In this document: piece after piece, positions 1 through 11,908 of the stretch
Numbering within the stretch: the first letter of the stretch is position 1
Layout: each line of letters starts with the position of its first letter
Source: Massilia phyllostachyos
GTDB taxonomy: Bacteria > Pseudomonadota > Gammaproteobacteria > Burkholderiales > Burkholderiaceae_D
Reading direction: 5' to 3'
NCBI RefSeq assembly: GCF_021044825.1
Contig: NZ_JAJNOC010000005.1
Coordinates: 62,001 to 126,000 of the forward strand
DNA length: 64,000 nt
Program-made: the position numbers and the translations under genes
The notes under the pieces: model-generated
Seen by the model: the letters and a program-made list of their open reading frames with translations, nothing else
What the model was told of the DNA's origin: nothing
Databases searched by the model: none

Positions 1-462
1 CGCGCGCTGCGCGTAGCCCGGCCGGCCGGTGTAGCTGACGATGCCCGAGGTATGCGTCAGCAGGTGCTCGATGGTGATCTTGCGGCCCTGGGTCGGGTAG
101 TCCGGCAGATAGGTCGTGATCTCGTCCCGCAGCGACAGCTTGTCCTCGTCCGCCAGCAGCAGGATGCCGGCGGCGGTAAACTGTTTGGTCATCGAGCCGA
201 TGCGCAGCGCCACTTCGGGCCGCATCTTCACGCCTCGCGCGGTGTCGGCCATGCCGTAGGCGGTGCGCAGGATGGTCTTGCCGTCCTTGACGACGATGAC
301 GGCGGCGCCGGGCGCGTCCGGCGGGAAGTAAGGGGCAAGGGTTGCGTGCAGGCGGAACGCCAGGTCCTGTTCGGCGCGCGTCAGCGGAGCGTCGAAGGCG
401 AACGCGGCCTGCGGCCGGGACAGCAGCAGCACGGCGGCGCACAGAGCGGATCGGATGAACAT
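1..462 (-). CDS. Serine hydrolase of the beta-lactamase (class C/PBP4*) family, 3' end beyond window
   Basis: The first 154 residues of a protein running off the left edge, read from the ATG at 460-462. It opens with a Sec-type signal peptide (charged MFIRS start, then an Ala/Leu-rich stretch ending near AAFAF), so it should be exported. The active-site SxxK motif is visible as SMTK at residues 90-93, preceded by the typical LRIGSMTK context and followed by the HLLTHTSG block usual in this family. Members are beta-lactamases, D-amino-acid peptidases or esterases; the sequence does not say which. The Y-x-N and H/K-x-G motifs would lie in the missing C-terminal half. Confidence 0.85.
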   Translation of the reverse strand, partial: MFIRSALCAAVLLLSRPQAAFAFDAPLTRAEQDLAFRLHATLAPYFPPDAPGAAVIVVKDGKTILRTAYGMADTARGVKMRPEVALRIGSMTKQFTAAGILLLADEDKLSLRDEITTYLPDYPTQGRKITIEHLLTHTSGIVSYTGRPGYAQRA

Positions 463-590
463 GATCGGACTCCTTTCTTGTTATGGAGTGCCGACTGTAT
501 GGCTATGCCCTGGGCCGCCACAACCGCGAGCCGACCGGTGGCAGCGCGGATGGGCTGAATGGTCGCCCGGCGGGGGCGAACGGGAGCCTG

Positions 591-968
591 TCAGGACAGC
601 TTGGCCGAGCTCAGGATCAGCCAGCTCACGGTCATCACGACGATGCCGGTGAGCGTGACGCAGGAGCCGGTGAAGAACAGGGCCGACAGCATGGTGGCCG
701 ACAGCACCCGCTCGAACAGGAAGCCGATCGCGAAGTCGAAGCCGGCCAGCACCGACCAGCGCCGCATATAGACCGGCAGGTAGCGGCTCATGCGGCGGTT
801 GTGCTCATGCGCGGCGTGGCGCTCGAACAGGTCGCGCGCGCCGCTGACGTCGCGGAACAGCCAGTCGAAGAAGAGAAAGCGGTACAAGGTCTGTCCGAAA
901 CGGTCGTTCGGGGTGTCTGGCTGGCGGTTGGGGTCAGCGGTCATGATTGGCTCGACAAGGATGTCCAT
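591..968 (-). CDS. Small hypothetical inner-membrane protein
   Basis: Encodes 125 aa from the ATG at 968, or 117 aa from the in-frame ATG at 944; neither start has a clear ribosome binding site. The N-terminal two thirds is charged and aromatic (RFLFFDWLFRD, HEHNRRMSRYLP). The C-terminal third carries two closely spaced hydrophobic segments. No family was recognised. GC-rich codon use matches the core genome, which supports a real gene. It is separated from the AT-rich cassette on its right by about 260 bp of non-coding DNA. Confidence 0.6.
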   Translation of the reverse strand: MDILVEPIMTADPNRQPDTPNDRFGQTLYRFLFFDWLFRDVSGARDLFERHAAHEHNRRMSRYLPVYMRRWSVLAGFDFAIGFLFERVLSATMLSALFFTGSCVTLTGIVVMTVSWLILSSAKLS

Positions 969-1231
969 GCGGGAGATCGATCCATGCTATGCCGAAACCT
1001 CGAAGCTGCCTTGTGCGTTACCTAACCGTGCGCAGTATACGCGTGCCGGGTCATTAGTGGCCACAAGGGTAACCGCGGTGAAACCGGTTGCCATATAGAT
1101 AACAGCGCCGTTACCTTGGCCAGCAAGTCCGCTGCGCTGGCGGCAAGCGCCGAGAGAACAACGAGCTGCCACCCTGCGACGCGGGATGTCGACCTTCATG
1201 CGTCCGAGACCGCTAGTGGAAAGAAAACTGG
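969..1231. other. Intergenic DNA between hypothetical gene and acquired cassette
   Basis: GC-rich stretch without a convincing gene. Two short copies of GTTACCT lie near 1017 and 1111, and there is an imperfect dyad GGTAACCGCGGTGAAACCGG near 1069. It probably holds the promoter of the leftward hypothetical gene and the left junction of the AT-rich cassette. No integrase, tRNA or clear attachment site was seen. Confidence 0.4.
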
Positions 1232-1312
1232 CGGGTACTTTGAGTACACTGTTGACAGCACATACTTCCCGAGCTATTGTTACGTCACTTCCAGGTGTAC
1301 TCGAAGTACCCG
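1232..1312 (+). promoter_or_regulatory. Sigma70 promoter bracketed by two palindromic operators
   Basis: A consensus -35 TTGACA (1252-1257) and a -10 TATTGT (1275-1280) are separated by exactly 17 bp, pointing to transcription from about 1287 into the 66-aa gene at 1358. On each side lies an 18-bp arm: CGGGTACTTTGAGTACAC at 1232-1249 and GTGTACTCGAAGTACCCG at 1295-1312. The arms are inverted copies with one mismatch. Each arm is itself a dyad (GTACT, 3-nt centre, AGTAC), the usual shape of a dimer binding site. The left arm abuts the -35 and the right arm covers the early transcribed region, so repression by occlusion or looping is likely. No separate HTH regulator gene is present in the cassette. 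Confidence 0.7.
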
Positions 1313-1357
1313 GCGCAGCGGCAACTGCGCCTAGATTGAACCTAAACTGAAAACACT

Positions 1358-1558
1358 ATGAAACCATTTTACTTTATTCAATCGTCATCTGTCGATACTA
1401 GTCACGCGCTTATCAAACAGAAAGTAGACGAGATTCCAACGTGGATCGAGGCGGCGAACACACTGATTAAGGTCATCGATCATCACCCGTTTGGAGGACT
1501 TCTCGTTGCTCTTCTCGTGGTCTGTGTTGTCTATCTATGTAAGCCTAACCGTAACTAA
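1358..1558 (+). CDS. 66-aa protein with single C-terminal membrane segment, first gene of cassette
   Basis: A polar, probably helical N-terminus (residues 1-44) is followed by one strongly hydrophobic segment (GGLLVALLVVCVVYL, about residues 46-60) and a short basic tail (CKPNRN). This predicts a single-pass membrane protein. It is AT-rich like the next two genes and lies about 70 nt downstream of the bracketed promoter, so it should be co-transcribed with them. The ribosome binding site is weak. No family was recognised. Small membrane proteins beside DNA-recognition subunits often act as effectors in anti-phage systems, but here that is only an inference. Confidence 0.6.
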   Translation: MKPFYFIQSSSVDTSHALIKQKVDEIPTWIEAANTLIKVIDHHPFGGLLVALLVVCVVYLCKPNRN

Positions 1559-1570
1559 GTTGCATATTTC

Positions 1571-1591
1571 GACCCCTCTCAATGAGGGGTC
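1571..1591 (+). promoter_or_regulatory. Hairpin that sequesters the Shine-Dalgarno of the S-subunit gene
   Basis: GACCCCTC (1571-1578) and GAGGGGTC (1584-1591) form a perfect 8-bp stem with the 5-nt loop TCAAT. The 3' arm contains AGGGG, the only plausible ribosome binding site for the ATG at 1600, about 10 nt downstream. There is no T tract, so it is not an intrinsic terminator. It most likely lowers or regulates translation of the downstream S and M genes relative to the 66-aa gene. Confidence 0.55.
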
Positions 1592-1599
1592 TATACACT

Positions 1600-2181
1600 A
1601 TGATGACAACATTAGATCAAGTAGTTGATATCCGCACCTTGATGATCTTCCGTGACAAGGCACCTGTCGAGGTTGACGATGGAAACGCCCGAGTGATCTC
1701 TATTAGAGATATTGTGGCAGAGTGGCCACCAACCTTCGAAGAACTTCCTTTAGTTGAGGTAACGGAAGCACAGCTTTCTCAGAAACTGCGAGCAACTGAT
1801 ATCATCATGCCAGCACGTGGAACAAATTATCCTGCGCGAATCTTCCCAGACACAAATGAAGTAGTGTTTCCAGTTGGACAAATATATGTAATTCGTACAA
1901 CTAGCGACAATGTTCTGCCTGATTTTTTAGTTTGGTATCTAAATAGCACGTCGGCACAACAAGCTATAAGCTCGTCCGTATCTGGGGCCGTCATAAAAGC
2001 ATTAAATAAAAGTCGCTTATTGCAATTAGGTCTCGAAATTCCGAACTTATCGACGCAGCATCGGATTATACGATTACAAAAGCTCTTAGACACGAGAAAG
2101 AAAGTGAGCCAAGAAATCGATCGTTTAACTTCTCTGGAGGTTCAGCTTGCATGTTCCAAGCTACTCAAGGACTGCCCATGA
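1600..2181 (+). CDS. Half-size type I restriction specificity (HsdS-like) subunit, single TRD
   Basis: Encodes 193 aa. It resembles one half of a type I specificity subunit: one target-recognition domain (the DIIMPARG stretch, a short beta-rich middle, then PDFLVWYLNS and the SGAVIKALNKSRL block), followed by one conserved helical spacer (IPNLSTQHRIIRLQ ... DTRKKVSQEIDRLTSLE). Full HsdS has two such units in about 400 aa. Known half-size S proteins dimerise and read a symmetric bipartite site. The start at 1600 is preferred over the in-frame ATG at 1582, which lies inside the hairpin loop. The stop overlaps the M start (ATGA, 2178-2181), so the two are translationally coupled. Gene order S then M is the reverse of the common hsdM-hsdS. 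Confidence 0.8.
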   Translation: MMTTLDQVVDIRTLMIFRDKAPVEVDDGNARVISIRDIVAEWPPTFEELPLVEVTEAQLSQKLRATDIIMPARGTNYPARIFPDTNEVVFPVGQIYVIRTTSDNVLPDFLVWYLNSTSAQQAISSSVSGAVIKALNKSRLLQLGLEIPNLSTQHRIIRLQKLLDTRKKVSQEIDRLTSLEVQLACSKLLKDCP

Positions 2182-3611
2182 TTAGTGAAGACAAGGTTTT
2201 TGAATTATCTTTATACGATGTATTTGACATCCTGCGGGACGGCTTTTCCTTACAAGAAGCCTTTCAACATATAACTGCGCTTGTCTTTCTAAAATGGCTA
2301 GAGGAATCAAATGAAAGGCCTAGCATATTCCATAAAATACATGTTGTGCCGACGGCCAGCTATAGGTATTTATTAAATAATCTTGATGAGAAGGATCTAG
2401 GCTTTAGAGTCAATTTGGCTTTCGAGCTACTAGAAGACTTAAACGAGGACGAATTGCGTGATGTATTTCTCACGCTAGACTTCGGTAATGCGCGTTTTTC
2501 TGGTCGAAATAATAATTGGACTGTTTTAAAGAAGCTGCTTCTTTCAATTGATGAAGCCAATCTACATCGTTCCAAAGGACCTGGATTCGCTAAATACACG
2601 CTAGATCAGTTCTTTGCATGTGCATCAAGTAGTGTCCTTAGCCCTCTCCAAGGTCCGGAATTCAATACACCTCACGAGATTGCTAGAATCGTCGCAAATA
2701 TTGTCAATGTATCTCACAACGAAGTTATCTATGATCCAGCTTGCGGTTCCGGTCATCTACTTCTAGAGTGTGCTAAAGATGATCAGCGTAGGAGTACAAC
2801 GTTGTATGGAAATGAGAAAAACAGAAATGCATGGATGATAGCAAAGATCAACTTAATTTCGCATGGATACAGCTCCACAAAAATTATAAATCGTGACTCA
2901 TTAGACCCTAAGTATTTCGCTCGACTATCTAAGAGTGGTCCGCGGTTTAACGTTGCCGTCGCACATCCGCCTTGGGGCCTGCGCTGGAATGAAGAGTTTG
3001 AAAGCGATGATTTAGGCCAATACGATTTTGGTACTCCGCCAAGAAGCAGTGCGGATTTTGCTTTTATCCAGCATATGCTGGCCACATTGTGCAAGAAGAA
3101 CGGTCGAATGGTTGCCGTTATGTCAACAGGGGTGTTGACTCGATCAGGTGCGGAACGAAAAATTAGGGAGAGACTGATTGGCGCCAATTTGATTGACGCT
3201 GTAATCGCGCTCCCGGATAAACTCTTTCAAAACACTGCCATTGCAGGTGCCTTGCTGATCTTTAAGACAAATCGCAATGAAACCGATGTGTTTTTTTATG
3301 ATGCTCGTCGTCTTGCTAAGCCCAGCAAAGGAAAAAATATTTTTCCTGATTCGGCAGTGATAGAGATTAGTGAGGCTTATAGGAACCGGCAGATCGAACC
3401 TGGCGTTTCAAATCTTGTCTCGTTATCAGAAATTCGACTTCGCGATTATTCACTGAGCGTTGATGCATTCGTGGAGTCCGTTAACGAATTAGAGGTCTTG
3501 TCTCTGGCTGAAGTTAGGTTGCAAAGGAAAACGCTGGAATCAGAGTTGAGAGAAATTGATCATGATCTGAAGAATTTGCTCAGCTCCATAGATTCAGACA
3601 ACCTGCAATAA
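2178..3611 (+). CDS. HsdM-like N6-adenine methyltransferase homologue with altered catalytic motif (HPPW)
   Basis: Encodes 477 aa from the ATG coupled to the S gene (AAGGA at 2166-2170 is the ribosome binding site). Residues 1-150 resemble the helical HsdM N-terminal domain. The SAM-binding motif I is intact (DPACGSG, residues 186-192). Motif IV, normally NPPF or NPPY, reads HPPWG at residues 263-267, so the Asn that binds the target adenine amino group is His and the aromatic is Trp. The C-terminus is a charged coiled coil (about 440-475), as expected for docking to S. No hsdR lies in the window. It is either a methyltransferase with unusual chemistry or a catalytically dead DNA/SAM-binding protein. 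Codon use is AT-rich, unlike its neighbours. Confidence 0.8.
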   Translation: MISEDKVFELSLYDVFDILRDGFSLQEAFQHITALVFLKWLEESNERPSIFHKIHVVPTASYRYLLNNLDEKDLGFRVNLAFELLEDLNEDELRDVFLTLDFGNARFSGRNNNWTVLKKLLLSIDEANLHRSKGPGFAKYTLDQFFACASSSVLSPLQGPEFNTPHEIARIVANIVNVSHNEVIYDPACGSGHLLLECAKDDQRRSTTLYGNEKNRNAWMIAKINLISHGYSSTKIINRDSLDPKYFARLSKSGPRFNVAVAHPPWGLRWNEEFESDDLGQYDFGTPPRSSADFAFIQHMLATLCKKNGRMVAVMSTGVLTRSGAERKIRERLIGANLIDAVIALPDKLFQNTAIAGALLIFKTNRNETDVFFYDARRLAKPSKGKNIFPDSAVIEISEAYRNRQIEPGVSNLVSLSEIRLRDYSLSVDAFVESVNELEVLSLAEVRLQRKTLESELREIDHDLKNLLSSIDSDNLQ

Positions 3612-3639
3612 AAAAGGCAGCCTCAAGGCTGCCTTTTTT
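3610..3639. terminator. Bidirectional intrinsic terminator between the M gene and atpC
   Basis: A6 run, stem GGCAGCC (3616-3622), loop, stem GGCTGCC (3627-3633), then T6. It works in both directions, ending the rightward cassette and the leftward ATP synthase operon. It begins immediately at the M stop codon. Confidence 0.9.
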
Positions 3640-3661
3640 CGCCGTAAAAGCGACTGTTTAT

Positions 3662-4084
3662 CTAACGTCCTTTCGAACGCAGCTTCTGGATCGCCGCCAG
3701 CTGCGCGATCGCCGCGGCCATCTCGGCCTGGGCTTTCGCGTAGTCGATCTTCGATTCCTTGTTCAGCATCAGCTCTTCGGCCTGCTTCTTCGCTTCCAGC
3801 GCCTTCGCTTCGTCCAGGTCGCCACCGCGGATCGCGGTGTCGGCCAGCACGGTCACGCCGTTCGGCTGCACTTCCAGGATACCGCCGGCGACGAAGACGA
3901 ACTCTTCGCCACCTGCGGCGGTCTGGATCCGCACAGCACCCGGGCGGATGCGCGTGATCAGCGGGGTGTGCTTCGGGTAGATACCCAGCTCACCCGCTTC
4001 ACCAGGCAACGCGACGAAGGTAGCCAGGCCGGAGAAGATCTGCTCTTCGGCCGAGACCACGTCCACTTGAATAGTGTTTGCCAT
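3662..4084 (-). CDS. atpC: F1Fo ATP synthase subunit epsilon
   Basis: Encodes 140 aa, the normal length. The N-terminal beta-sandwich is recognisable ([32 protein letters not shown]), followed by the two-helix C-terminal hairpin (about residues 88-135) that can inhibit ATP hydrolysis. Epsilon is part of the central stalk connecting the rotor ring to the alpha3beta3 head. It is the last gene of the operon, 27 bp after atpD. Confidence 0.97.
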   Translation of the reverse strand: MANTIQVDVVSAEEQIFSGLATFVALPGEAGELGIYPKHTPLITRIRPGAVRIQTAAGGEEFVFVAGGILEVQPNGVTVLADTAIRGGDLDEAKALEAKKQAEELMLNKESKIDYAKAQAEMAAAIAQLAAIQKLRSKGR

Positions 4085-4111
4085 GTCTATCCTTCAGCTC
4101 GAGAAGCCGGC

Positions 4112-5554
<1,443 letters not shown>

Positions 5555-5557
5555 TCA

Positions 5558-6433
5558 TCAAACGGCTGCTGCGCCGGAAACGATCTCGGAGAGTTCTTTG
5601 GTAATCGCTGCCTGGCGGGTCTTGTTGTAGACCAGCTTCAGGTCGCTGATGACACTGCCGGCGTTATCGCTCGCTGCCTTCATCGCGACCATGCGCGCCG
5701 ATTGCTCGGACGCCAGGTTTTCCGCAACCGCCTGGTACACCAGCGCTTCCACGTAACGCACCAGCAGCTCGTCGATGACGACTTGCGCTTCCGGTTCGTA
5801 AATGTAGTCCCAGCTGATCCCGCCGGCATCCTTTTCCAGGTGCTTGGCCGGCAGCGGGAGCAGTTGCTCGACCATCGGTTCCTGCTTCATCGTGTTGATG
5901 AACTTGGTGTAGCACAGGTAGACAGCGTCGAGCTTGCCTTCCTGGTACGCGTCCAGCATCACTTTGACCGGGCCGATCAGCTTGTCCAGGTGCGGGGTAT
6001 CGCCGAGCTGGGTCGCTTGCGAGACCAGCTTCATGCCCATGCGGTTCAGGAAGCCCAGGCCCTTGTTGCCGATGGCGACTGCCTCGACACGGTTGCCTGC
6101 CTGTTCCAGTTCGCGCGCCTTCTGCGTCACCTGGCGCAGCACGTTGGTGTTCATGCCGCCGCACAGACCCTTGTCGGTCGTGACGACGATGAAGCCGACT
6201 GCTTTTGCCTGCACGTCCTTGGCTTGCGCCATGAATGCGTGGGTGTACTCCGGGTTTGCGCCGGCAAGGTTGGCGGTGATGCTACGAACCTTTTCACTGT
6301 AGGGACGGGCGGCGCGCATGCGGTCCTGCGCCTTGCGCATTTTCGATGCGGCGACCATTTCCATCGCCTTGGTGATCTTCTTCGTATTTTCTACGCTCTT
6401 GATCTTGCCACGAATCTCTTTGCCTACTGCCAT
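5558..6433 (-). CDS. atpG: F1Fo ATP synthase subunit gamma
   Basis: Encodes 291 aa. The N-terminal coiled-coil start ([23 protein letters not shown] region) and the conserved C-terminal helix ([17 protein letters not shown]) are both present. Gamma is the rotating central shaft of F1. It sits 56 bp downstream of atpA, transcribed in the same leftward operon. Confidence 0.97.
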   Translation of the reverse strand: MAVGKEIRGKIKSVENTKKITKAMEMVAASKMRKAQDRMRAARPYSEKVRSITANLAGANPEYTHAFMAQAKDVQAKAVGFIVVTTDKGLCGGMNTNVLRQVTQKARELEQAGNRVEAVAIGNKGLGFLNRMGMKLVSQATQLGDTPHLDKLIGPVKVMLDAYQEGKLDAVYLCYTKFINTMKQEPMVEQLLPLPAKHLEKDAGGISWDYIYEPEAQVVIDELLVRYVEALVYQAVAENLASEQSARMVAMKAASDNAGSVISDLKLVYNKTRQAAITKELSEIVSGAAAV

Positions 6434-6489
6434 GAGTCCTTACTCCTTCCGCGCACCGGCGCTGCTTCCAGAGCAGCGCCGGCTCGTGA

Positions 6490-8031
<1,542 letters not shown>

Positions 8032-8106
8032 GAGTGCTAACTCCAAATGTTTTTGATGCGTAGGGCAAGGGCGCTGTGGCCGGCGAGTGGCTATCGATCC
8101 GGTCGA

Positions 8107-8640
8107 TTACGAGACCAGCGCAACATGCATCTGTTGCAGCTTGGCGCGTACCGAGGTATCGAGCACTTCGTCGCCGACGACCACGCGCACACCACCGATC
8201 AGCGATTCATCCACTGTCACCGTTGGGTTCAGCTTGCGGCCAAATTTCTTTTCCAGCGTAGCGACCAGCTGGGCCAGCTGGTCACCCGAGATCTCGAAGG
8301 CGCTGTAGATGTCCGCATCGGCGGCACCTTCGTTGGCGTTCTTCAGTGCCGCGAACTGGGCGGCGATTTCGGGCAGCAGGGTGACGCGGCCGTTTTCGGC
8401 CAGCATCGCGATAAAGTTCTTCGCTTCAGCGTTCAGCGGCGACTTGACCAGGGACGCAATCGTGTCGGCCAGCTGGGCGTGCGTCACGTTCGGGTTGCTG
8501 GCGAAGGCCTGCACGTCCGCGTTGGCGCCGATCTGGCCCAATTCGGTCGCGACGGCCGACCAGGCGGCCACGTCGCCCGACTGGGCGACACGGTACAGCG
8601 CTTCGGCGTAAGGGCGGGCGACGGTTGCGAGTTCAGCCAT
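8107..8640 (-). CDS. atpH: F1Fo ATP synthase subunit delta
   Basis: Encodes 177 aa, the normal length. The N-terminal helical bundle begins [17 protein letters not shown] and the C-terminal signature [21 protein letters not shown] is clear. Delta joins the peripheral stalk (b2) to the top of F1. It starts 2 bp after the atpF stop, so translation is probably coupled. Confidence 0.96.
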   Translation of the reverse strand: MAELATVARPYAEALYRVAQSGDVAAWSAVATELGQIGANADVQAFASNPNVTHAQLADTIASLVKSPLNAEAKNFIAMLAENGRVTLLPEIAAQFAALKNANEGAADADIYSAFEISGDQLAQLVATLEKKFGRKLNPTVTVDESLIGGVRVVVGDEVLDTSVRAKLQQMHVALVS

Positions 8641-8642
8641 GA

Positions 8643-9113
8643 TCAGAGCTCGGTCGACAGTTTCGACAGCAGGTCGGCGTGGGCCGCTGCGTTCACTTCA
8701 CGCTTCAGGATCTGCTCGGCGCCTTGCACTGCCAGCGCGGCGACCTGGCCACGCAGTTCTTCGCGGGCGCGGTTGACTTGCTGCTCGGCGTCGGCGTTGG
8801 CGGCGGCCACGATGCGGGCGGCTTCTTCGGCGGCGGTTGCCTTGGCTGCGTCGATGATCTGGGCAGCGCGCTTTTCAGCGTCGGCGATGCGCTTCTGGAC
8901 TTCGTCACGGGCGCCAGCCATTTCGGCCTGGACGCGCTTTTCGGCGGCAGCCAGGTCAGCCTTGCCACGGTCGGCGGCGGCGAGGCCGTTCGCAATCCTC
9001 TCGGCGCGCTCGTCGAGCGCTTTCATCAGCGGCGGCCACACGAATTTCATCGTGAACAGCGCCAGGATGAAGAAGACAGCGAACTGGGCAAACAGAGTTG
9101 CGTTAAGGTTCAC
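8643..9113 (-). CDS. atpF: F1Fo ATP synthase subunit b
   Basis: Encodes 156 aa. One N-terminal membrane segment ([20 protein letters not shown], about residues 5-25) leads into a long Ala/Glu/Arg-rich helix that dimerises as the peripheral stalk and keeps F1 from rotating. It lies between atpE and atpH. Confidence 0.96.
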   Translation of the reverse strand: MNLNATLFAQFAVFFILALFTMKFVWPPLMKALDERAERIANGLAAADRGKADLAAAEKRVQAEMAGARDEVQKRIADAEKRAAQIIDAAKATAAEEAARIVAAANADAEQQVNRAREELRGQVAALAVQGAEQILKREVNAAAHADLLSKLSTEL

Positions 9114-9189
9114 GGTTTTATCCTTCTTACAGAAACACGGATGCCGAACCAGCGGCTGGTTCGGCTCTTCAGGTCAAGCGCGCGCTTGA

Positions 9190-9444
<255 letters not shown>

Positions 9445-9515
9445 TTAATTTAAAAACTAGATTAAAAACTACAACTTCTTTACAACCACTATCTGTTCGA
9501 TGCTTGCGGCGCCGA

Positions 9516-10367
9516 TCAGTGGCCTTCATGGGCCTGACCGATATACACCAGCGTCAGCATCATGAAGATGAATGCCTGCAGGAACACGATCAGGATGTGG
9601 AAGATCGCCCAAATCGAGCCGGCAATGACGTGACCGATGAAACCGAAGGCGGTAGCGGTCGAGCCCAGCAGAGCGATCAAGAGGAACAGCAGCTCACCGG
9701 CGTACATATTGCCGAACAGTCGCATACCGAGCGACACCATTTTTGCTGCATATTCGATGATGTTCAGGAGCAGGTTGAACGGCGCCATGTAGATGCCGAA
9801 CGGGGCTGCGAACAGTTCGTGGATGAAGCCGCCCACGCCCTTGATCTTGATGCCGTAGTAGAGCATCAGGACCAGCACGCCCAGCGAGATGCCGATGGTG
9901 CCGTTCAGGTCGGCGGTCGGGACCACGCGGTGATACGGGAAGATGTGTTCCACACCCAGCAGGCCGAACAGTGCCGAGAACATGTCGACCGGCAGGAAGT
10001 CCAGCGAGTTCATCAGGGCGACCCAGACGAACACGGTCAGCGCCAGCGGGGCGATGAAGCTGCGGTCGCCATGGACGATCGACTTCGACTGGTCTTCGAC
10101 CATCTCGACCAGCATCTCGACGGCAGCCTGGAAGCGGCCCGGCACGCCCGAGGTGGCCTTACGCGCGGCCATGAACATGAACAGGCAGCCGAGCACGCCC
10201 ATCAGGACCGACCAGAACACGGTATCCATGTTGACGACGCTGAAGTCGACCACGAAATCCTGGTGCTTGTTCGACAGGTGACCCAGGTGGTGGGTGATGT
10301 ATTCCGATGGGGTCGGATTGGCGTGCGCTCCTGCTGCCGCGACGCCTTCTACGCTTGGACTCGTCAT
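9516..10367 (-). CDS. atpB: F1Fo ATP synthase subunit a
   Basis: Encodes 283 aa with five or six membrane helices. The essential arginine lies in [16 protein letters not shown]. Subunit a provides the two half-channels that bring protons to the c ring. Its start is 1 bp before the atpI stop region, which suggests coupling. Confidence 0.97.
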   Translation of the reverse strand: MTSPSVEGVAAAGAHANPTPSEYITHHLGHLSNKHQDFVVDFSVVNMDTVFWSVLMGVLGCLFMFMAARKATSGVPGRFQAAVEMLVEMVEDQSKSIVHGDRSFIAPLALTVFVWVALMNSLDFLPVDMFSALFGLLGVEHIFPYHRVVPTADLNGTIGISLGVLVLMLYYGIKIKGVGGFIHELFAAPFGIYMAPFNLLLNIIEYAAKMVSLGMRLFGNMYAGELLFLLIALLGSTATAFGFIGHVIAGSIWAIFHILIVFLQAFIFMMLTLVYIGQAHEGH

Positions 10368-10368
10368 G

Positions 10369-10707
10369 TCAGTGCCTAAATAATAAGATGATGTAACTTT
10401 TCAGCGCCACGACGAACCCGGCGAACAGCGCCAGCCAGTTCAGATCGTGGTACAGCTTGGCGGTCGCGAACAGGAGCGCGACCGTCAATATGATCTTTAC
10501 AAATTCCCAGATGAAGAATGTTGCAGGACTGGCGCCGCCCACCCGGTGGGTATTGGCGAACAGTCTTACTGCCATGATGCCGTTGGGCACTACACAACAC
10601 AAACCGCCCAGTACTGCCGAAAACATCGCAGACCATCCCCCCAGTAGTGCGGCGATGACGCCTGCGACTACCGTGGCCATCAATTGCAGGGAGACGATGC
10701 GCAGCAT
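10369..10707 (-). CDS. atpI: ATP synthase assembly protein I
   Basis: Encodes 112 aa from the ATG at 10707 ([13 protein letters not shown]); a longer form from 10803 is possible but adds a poorly conserved tail. Four hydrophobic segments are visible. AtpI helps assemble the c ring and is the first gene of the operon. The operon promoter should lie at about 10710-10830. Confidence 0.9.
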   Translation of the reverse strand: MLRIVSLQLMATVVAGVIAALLGGWSAMFSAVLGGLCCVVPNGIMAVRLFANTHRVGGASPATFFIWEFVKIILTVALLFATAKLYHDLNWLALFAGFVVALKSYIILLFRH

Positions 10708-10905
10708 ATTTTTATAGTTTCGCGCTGGCGCACTTGGATGGTTACTGATGTGGTAATTACATGAATCAGCGGGATTATAAGTGGTTATACGGACGCGAGT
10801 CAAACGATTCCGCGCTTATAACTGCTGTGTAAAGATGTGATGGAAGCAACACGAGGCGTGATAAAAACCTCATATTTTCAACTACTTAACTTGCGAGTCA
10901 GTAGG

Positions 10906-10926
10906 GTGGACGGCTTTGCCGTCCGC
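10906..10926. repeat. Short GC-rich extragenic palindrome (REP-like)
   Basis: GGACGGC, loop TTTG, GCCGTCC, preceded by GTAGGGT. Extragenic hairpins of this GTAGGGTGG form are familiar in Oxalobacteraceae genomes (established knowledge, not checked here). There is no T tract, so it is probably not a terminator. Only one copy was seen in the window. Confidence 0.45.
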
Positions 10927-11001
10927 GCGTTCAAACAGTGGTGAAGAAGTGTTGACGTGGCATGCATACGTCAGTTGAACGCTACCCGAAACGTGACATT
11001 C

Positions 11002-11874
11002 TCATGCGCGCAGACGTGCCAGGACGCCGTCGAGGATATCCAGATCGGCGAAGTCGATGATCAATTGCCCCTTCCCCTTTGCACCCATCTTGAACATTAC
11101 CGGCGTGGCGAGCTTGTCCGACAGCTCTTCCTCCAGGCGCACGATGTCGCCCGGCTTGTCCTTGGCGCGCGCGCTAGCTGCCGGGCTCGCCTGTTCCTCG
11201 AGCGCGCGCGCCACCAGCTTCTCGGTCTCGCGCACCGACAGGCGCTTGGCGATGACGTGGTTGGCCAGGGTGATCTGGTTCGCGCTGTCCACCGCCAGCA
11301 GGGCGCGGGCGTGGCCCATGTCGATATCGCCCGCCATCAGCATGGTCTGCACCGGCCCGGCCAGGTTAATCAGGCGCAGCAGGTTCGACACCGCGCTGCG
11401 CGAACGGCCGACCGCGCTGGCCGCCTGTTCGTGGGTGTAGTCGAAATCGTTGATCAGGCGCTGGATGCCCTGCGCTTCTTCCAGCGGGTTCAGGTCTTCG
11501 CGCTGGATGTTCTCGATCAGGGCCATCGCCGCAGCCGACTGGTCGTCGACTTCGCGCACCAGCACCGGGATTTCTTCCAGCCCCGCCATCTGGGCCGCGC
11601 GGAAGCGCCGTTCGCCAGCGATGATTTCATAGGGAACCTTGGCCCCCTCGCCCAGCGGACGCACCAGCACCGGCTGCATGATGCCCTGGGTCTTGATCGA
11701 GGCGGCCAGCTCGCTGAGCGAGGTTTCGTCCATGCGCGTGCGCGGCTGGTACTTGCCGGCCTGGATCTGGTCGATCTTCAGGGTCGAAGGCGCGGCGCTT
11801 GGGGCCGGCTGGCTGTCGCCGCCGAGCAGGGCATCGAGGCCGCGGCCGAGGCCCTTCAGTTTCTTGGTTGCCAT
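11002..11874 (-). CDS. parB: Chromosome partitioning protein ParB
   Basis: Encodes 290 aa with the expected layout: N-terminal MATKKLKGLGRGLDALLGG, the CTP-binding ParB/Srx domain with GERRFRAAQ, a helix-turn-helix (YTHEQAASAVGRSRSAVSNL) that reads parS, and a C-terminal dimerisation domain. ParB loads at parS, slides as a CTP-dependent clamp and works with ParA to segregate origins. Two parS sites lie at 15455 and 15501, 3.6 kb upstream in the same gene block. Confidence 0.97.
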   Translation of the reverse strand: MATKKLKGLGRGLDALLGGDSQPAPSAAPSTLKIDQIQAGKYQPRTRMDETSLSELAASIKTQGIMQPVLVRPLGEGAKVPYEIIAGERRFRAAQMAGLEEIPVLVREVDDQSAAAMALIENIQREDLNPLEEAQGIQRLINDFDYTHEQAASAVGRSRSAVSNLLRLINLAGPVQTMLMAGDIDMGHARALLAVDSANQITLANHVIAKRLSVRETEKLVARALEEQASPAASARAKDKPGDIVRLEEELSDKLATPVMFKMGAKGKGQLIIDFADLDILDGVLARLRA

Positions 11875-11908
11875 TTCTGTGTCAGCTTTCAGTTCTGTCT
11901 TTGGAAAA

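Noticed and set aside
52..1098. Plus-strand open frames opposite the beta-lactamase and small membrane genes
   Set aside because: Rich in Arg, Gly and Gln with no ribosome binding sites; antisense shadows typical of high-GC DNA.
1571..1591. Intrinsic terminator after the 66-aa gene
   Set aside because: Good stem but no T tract follows; the arm contains the next gene's ribosome binding site.
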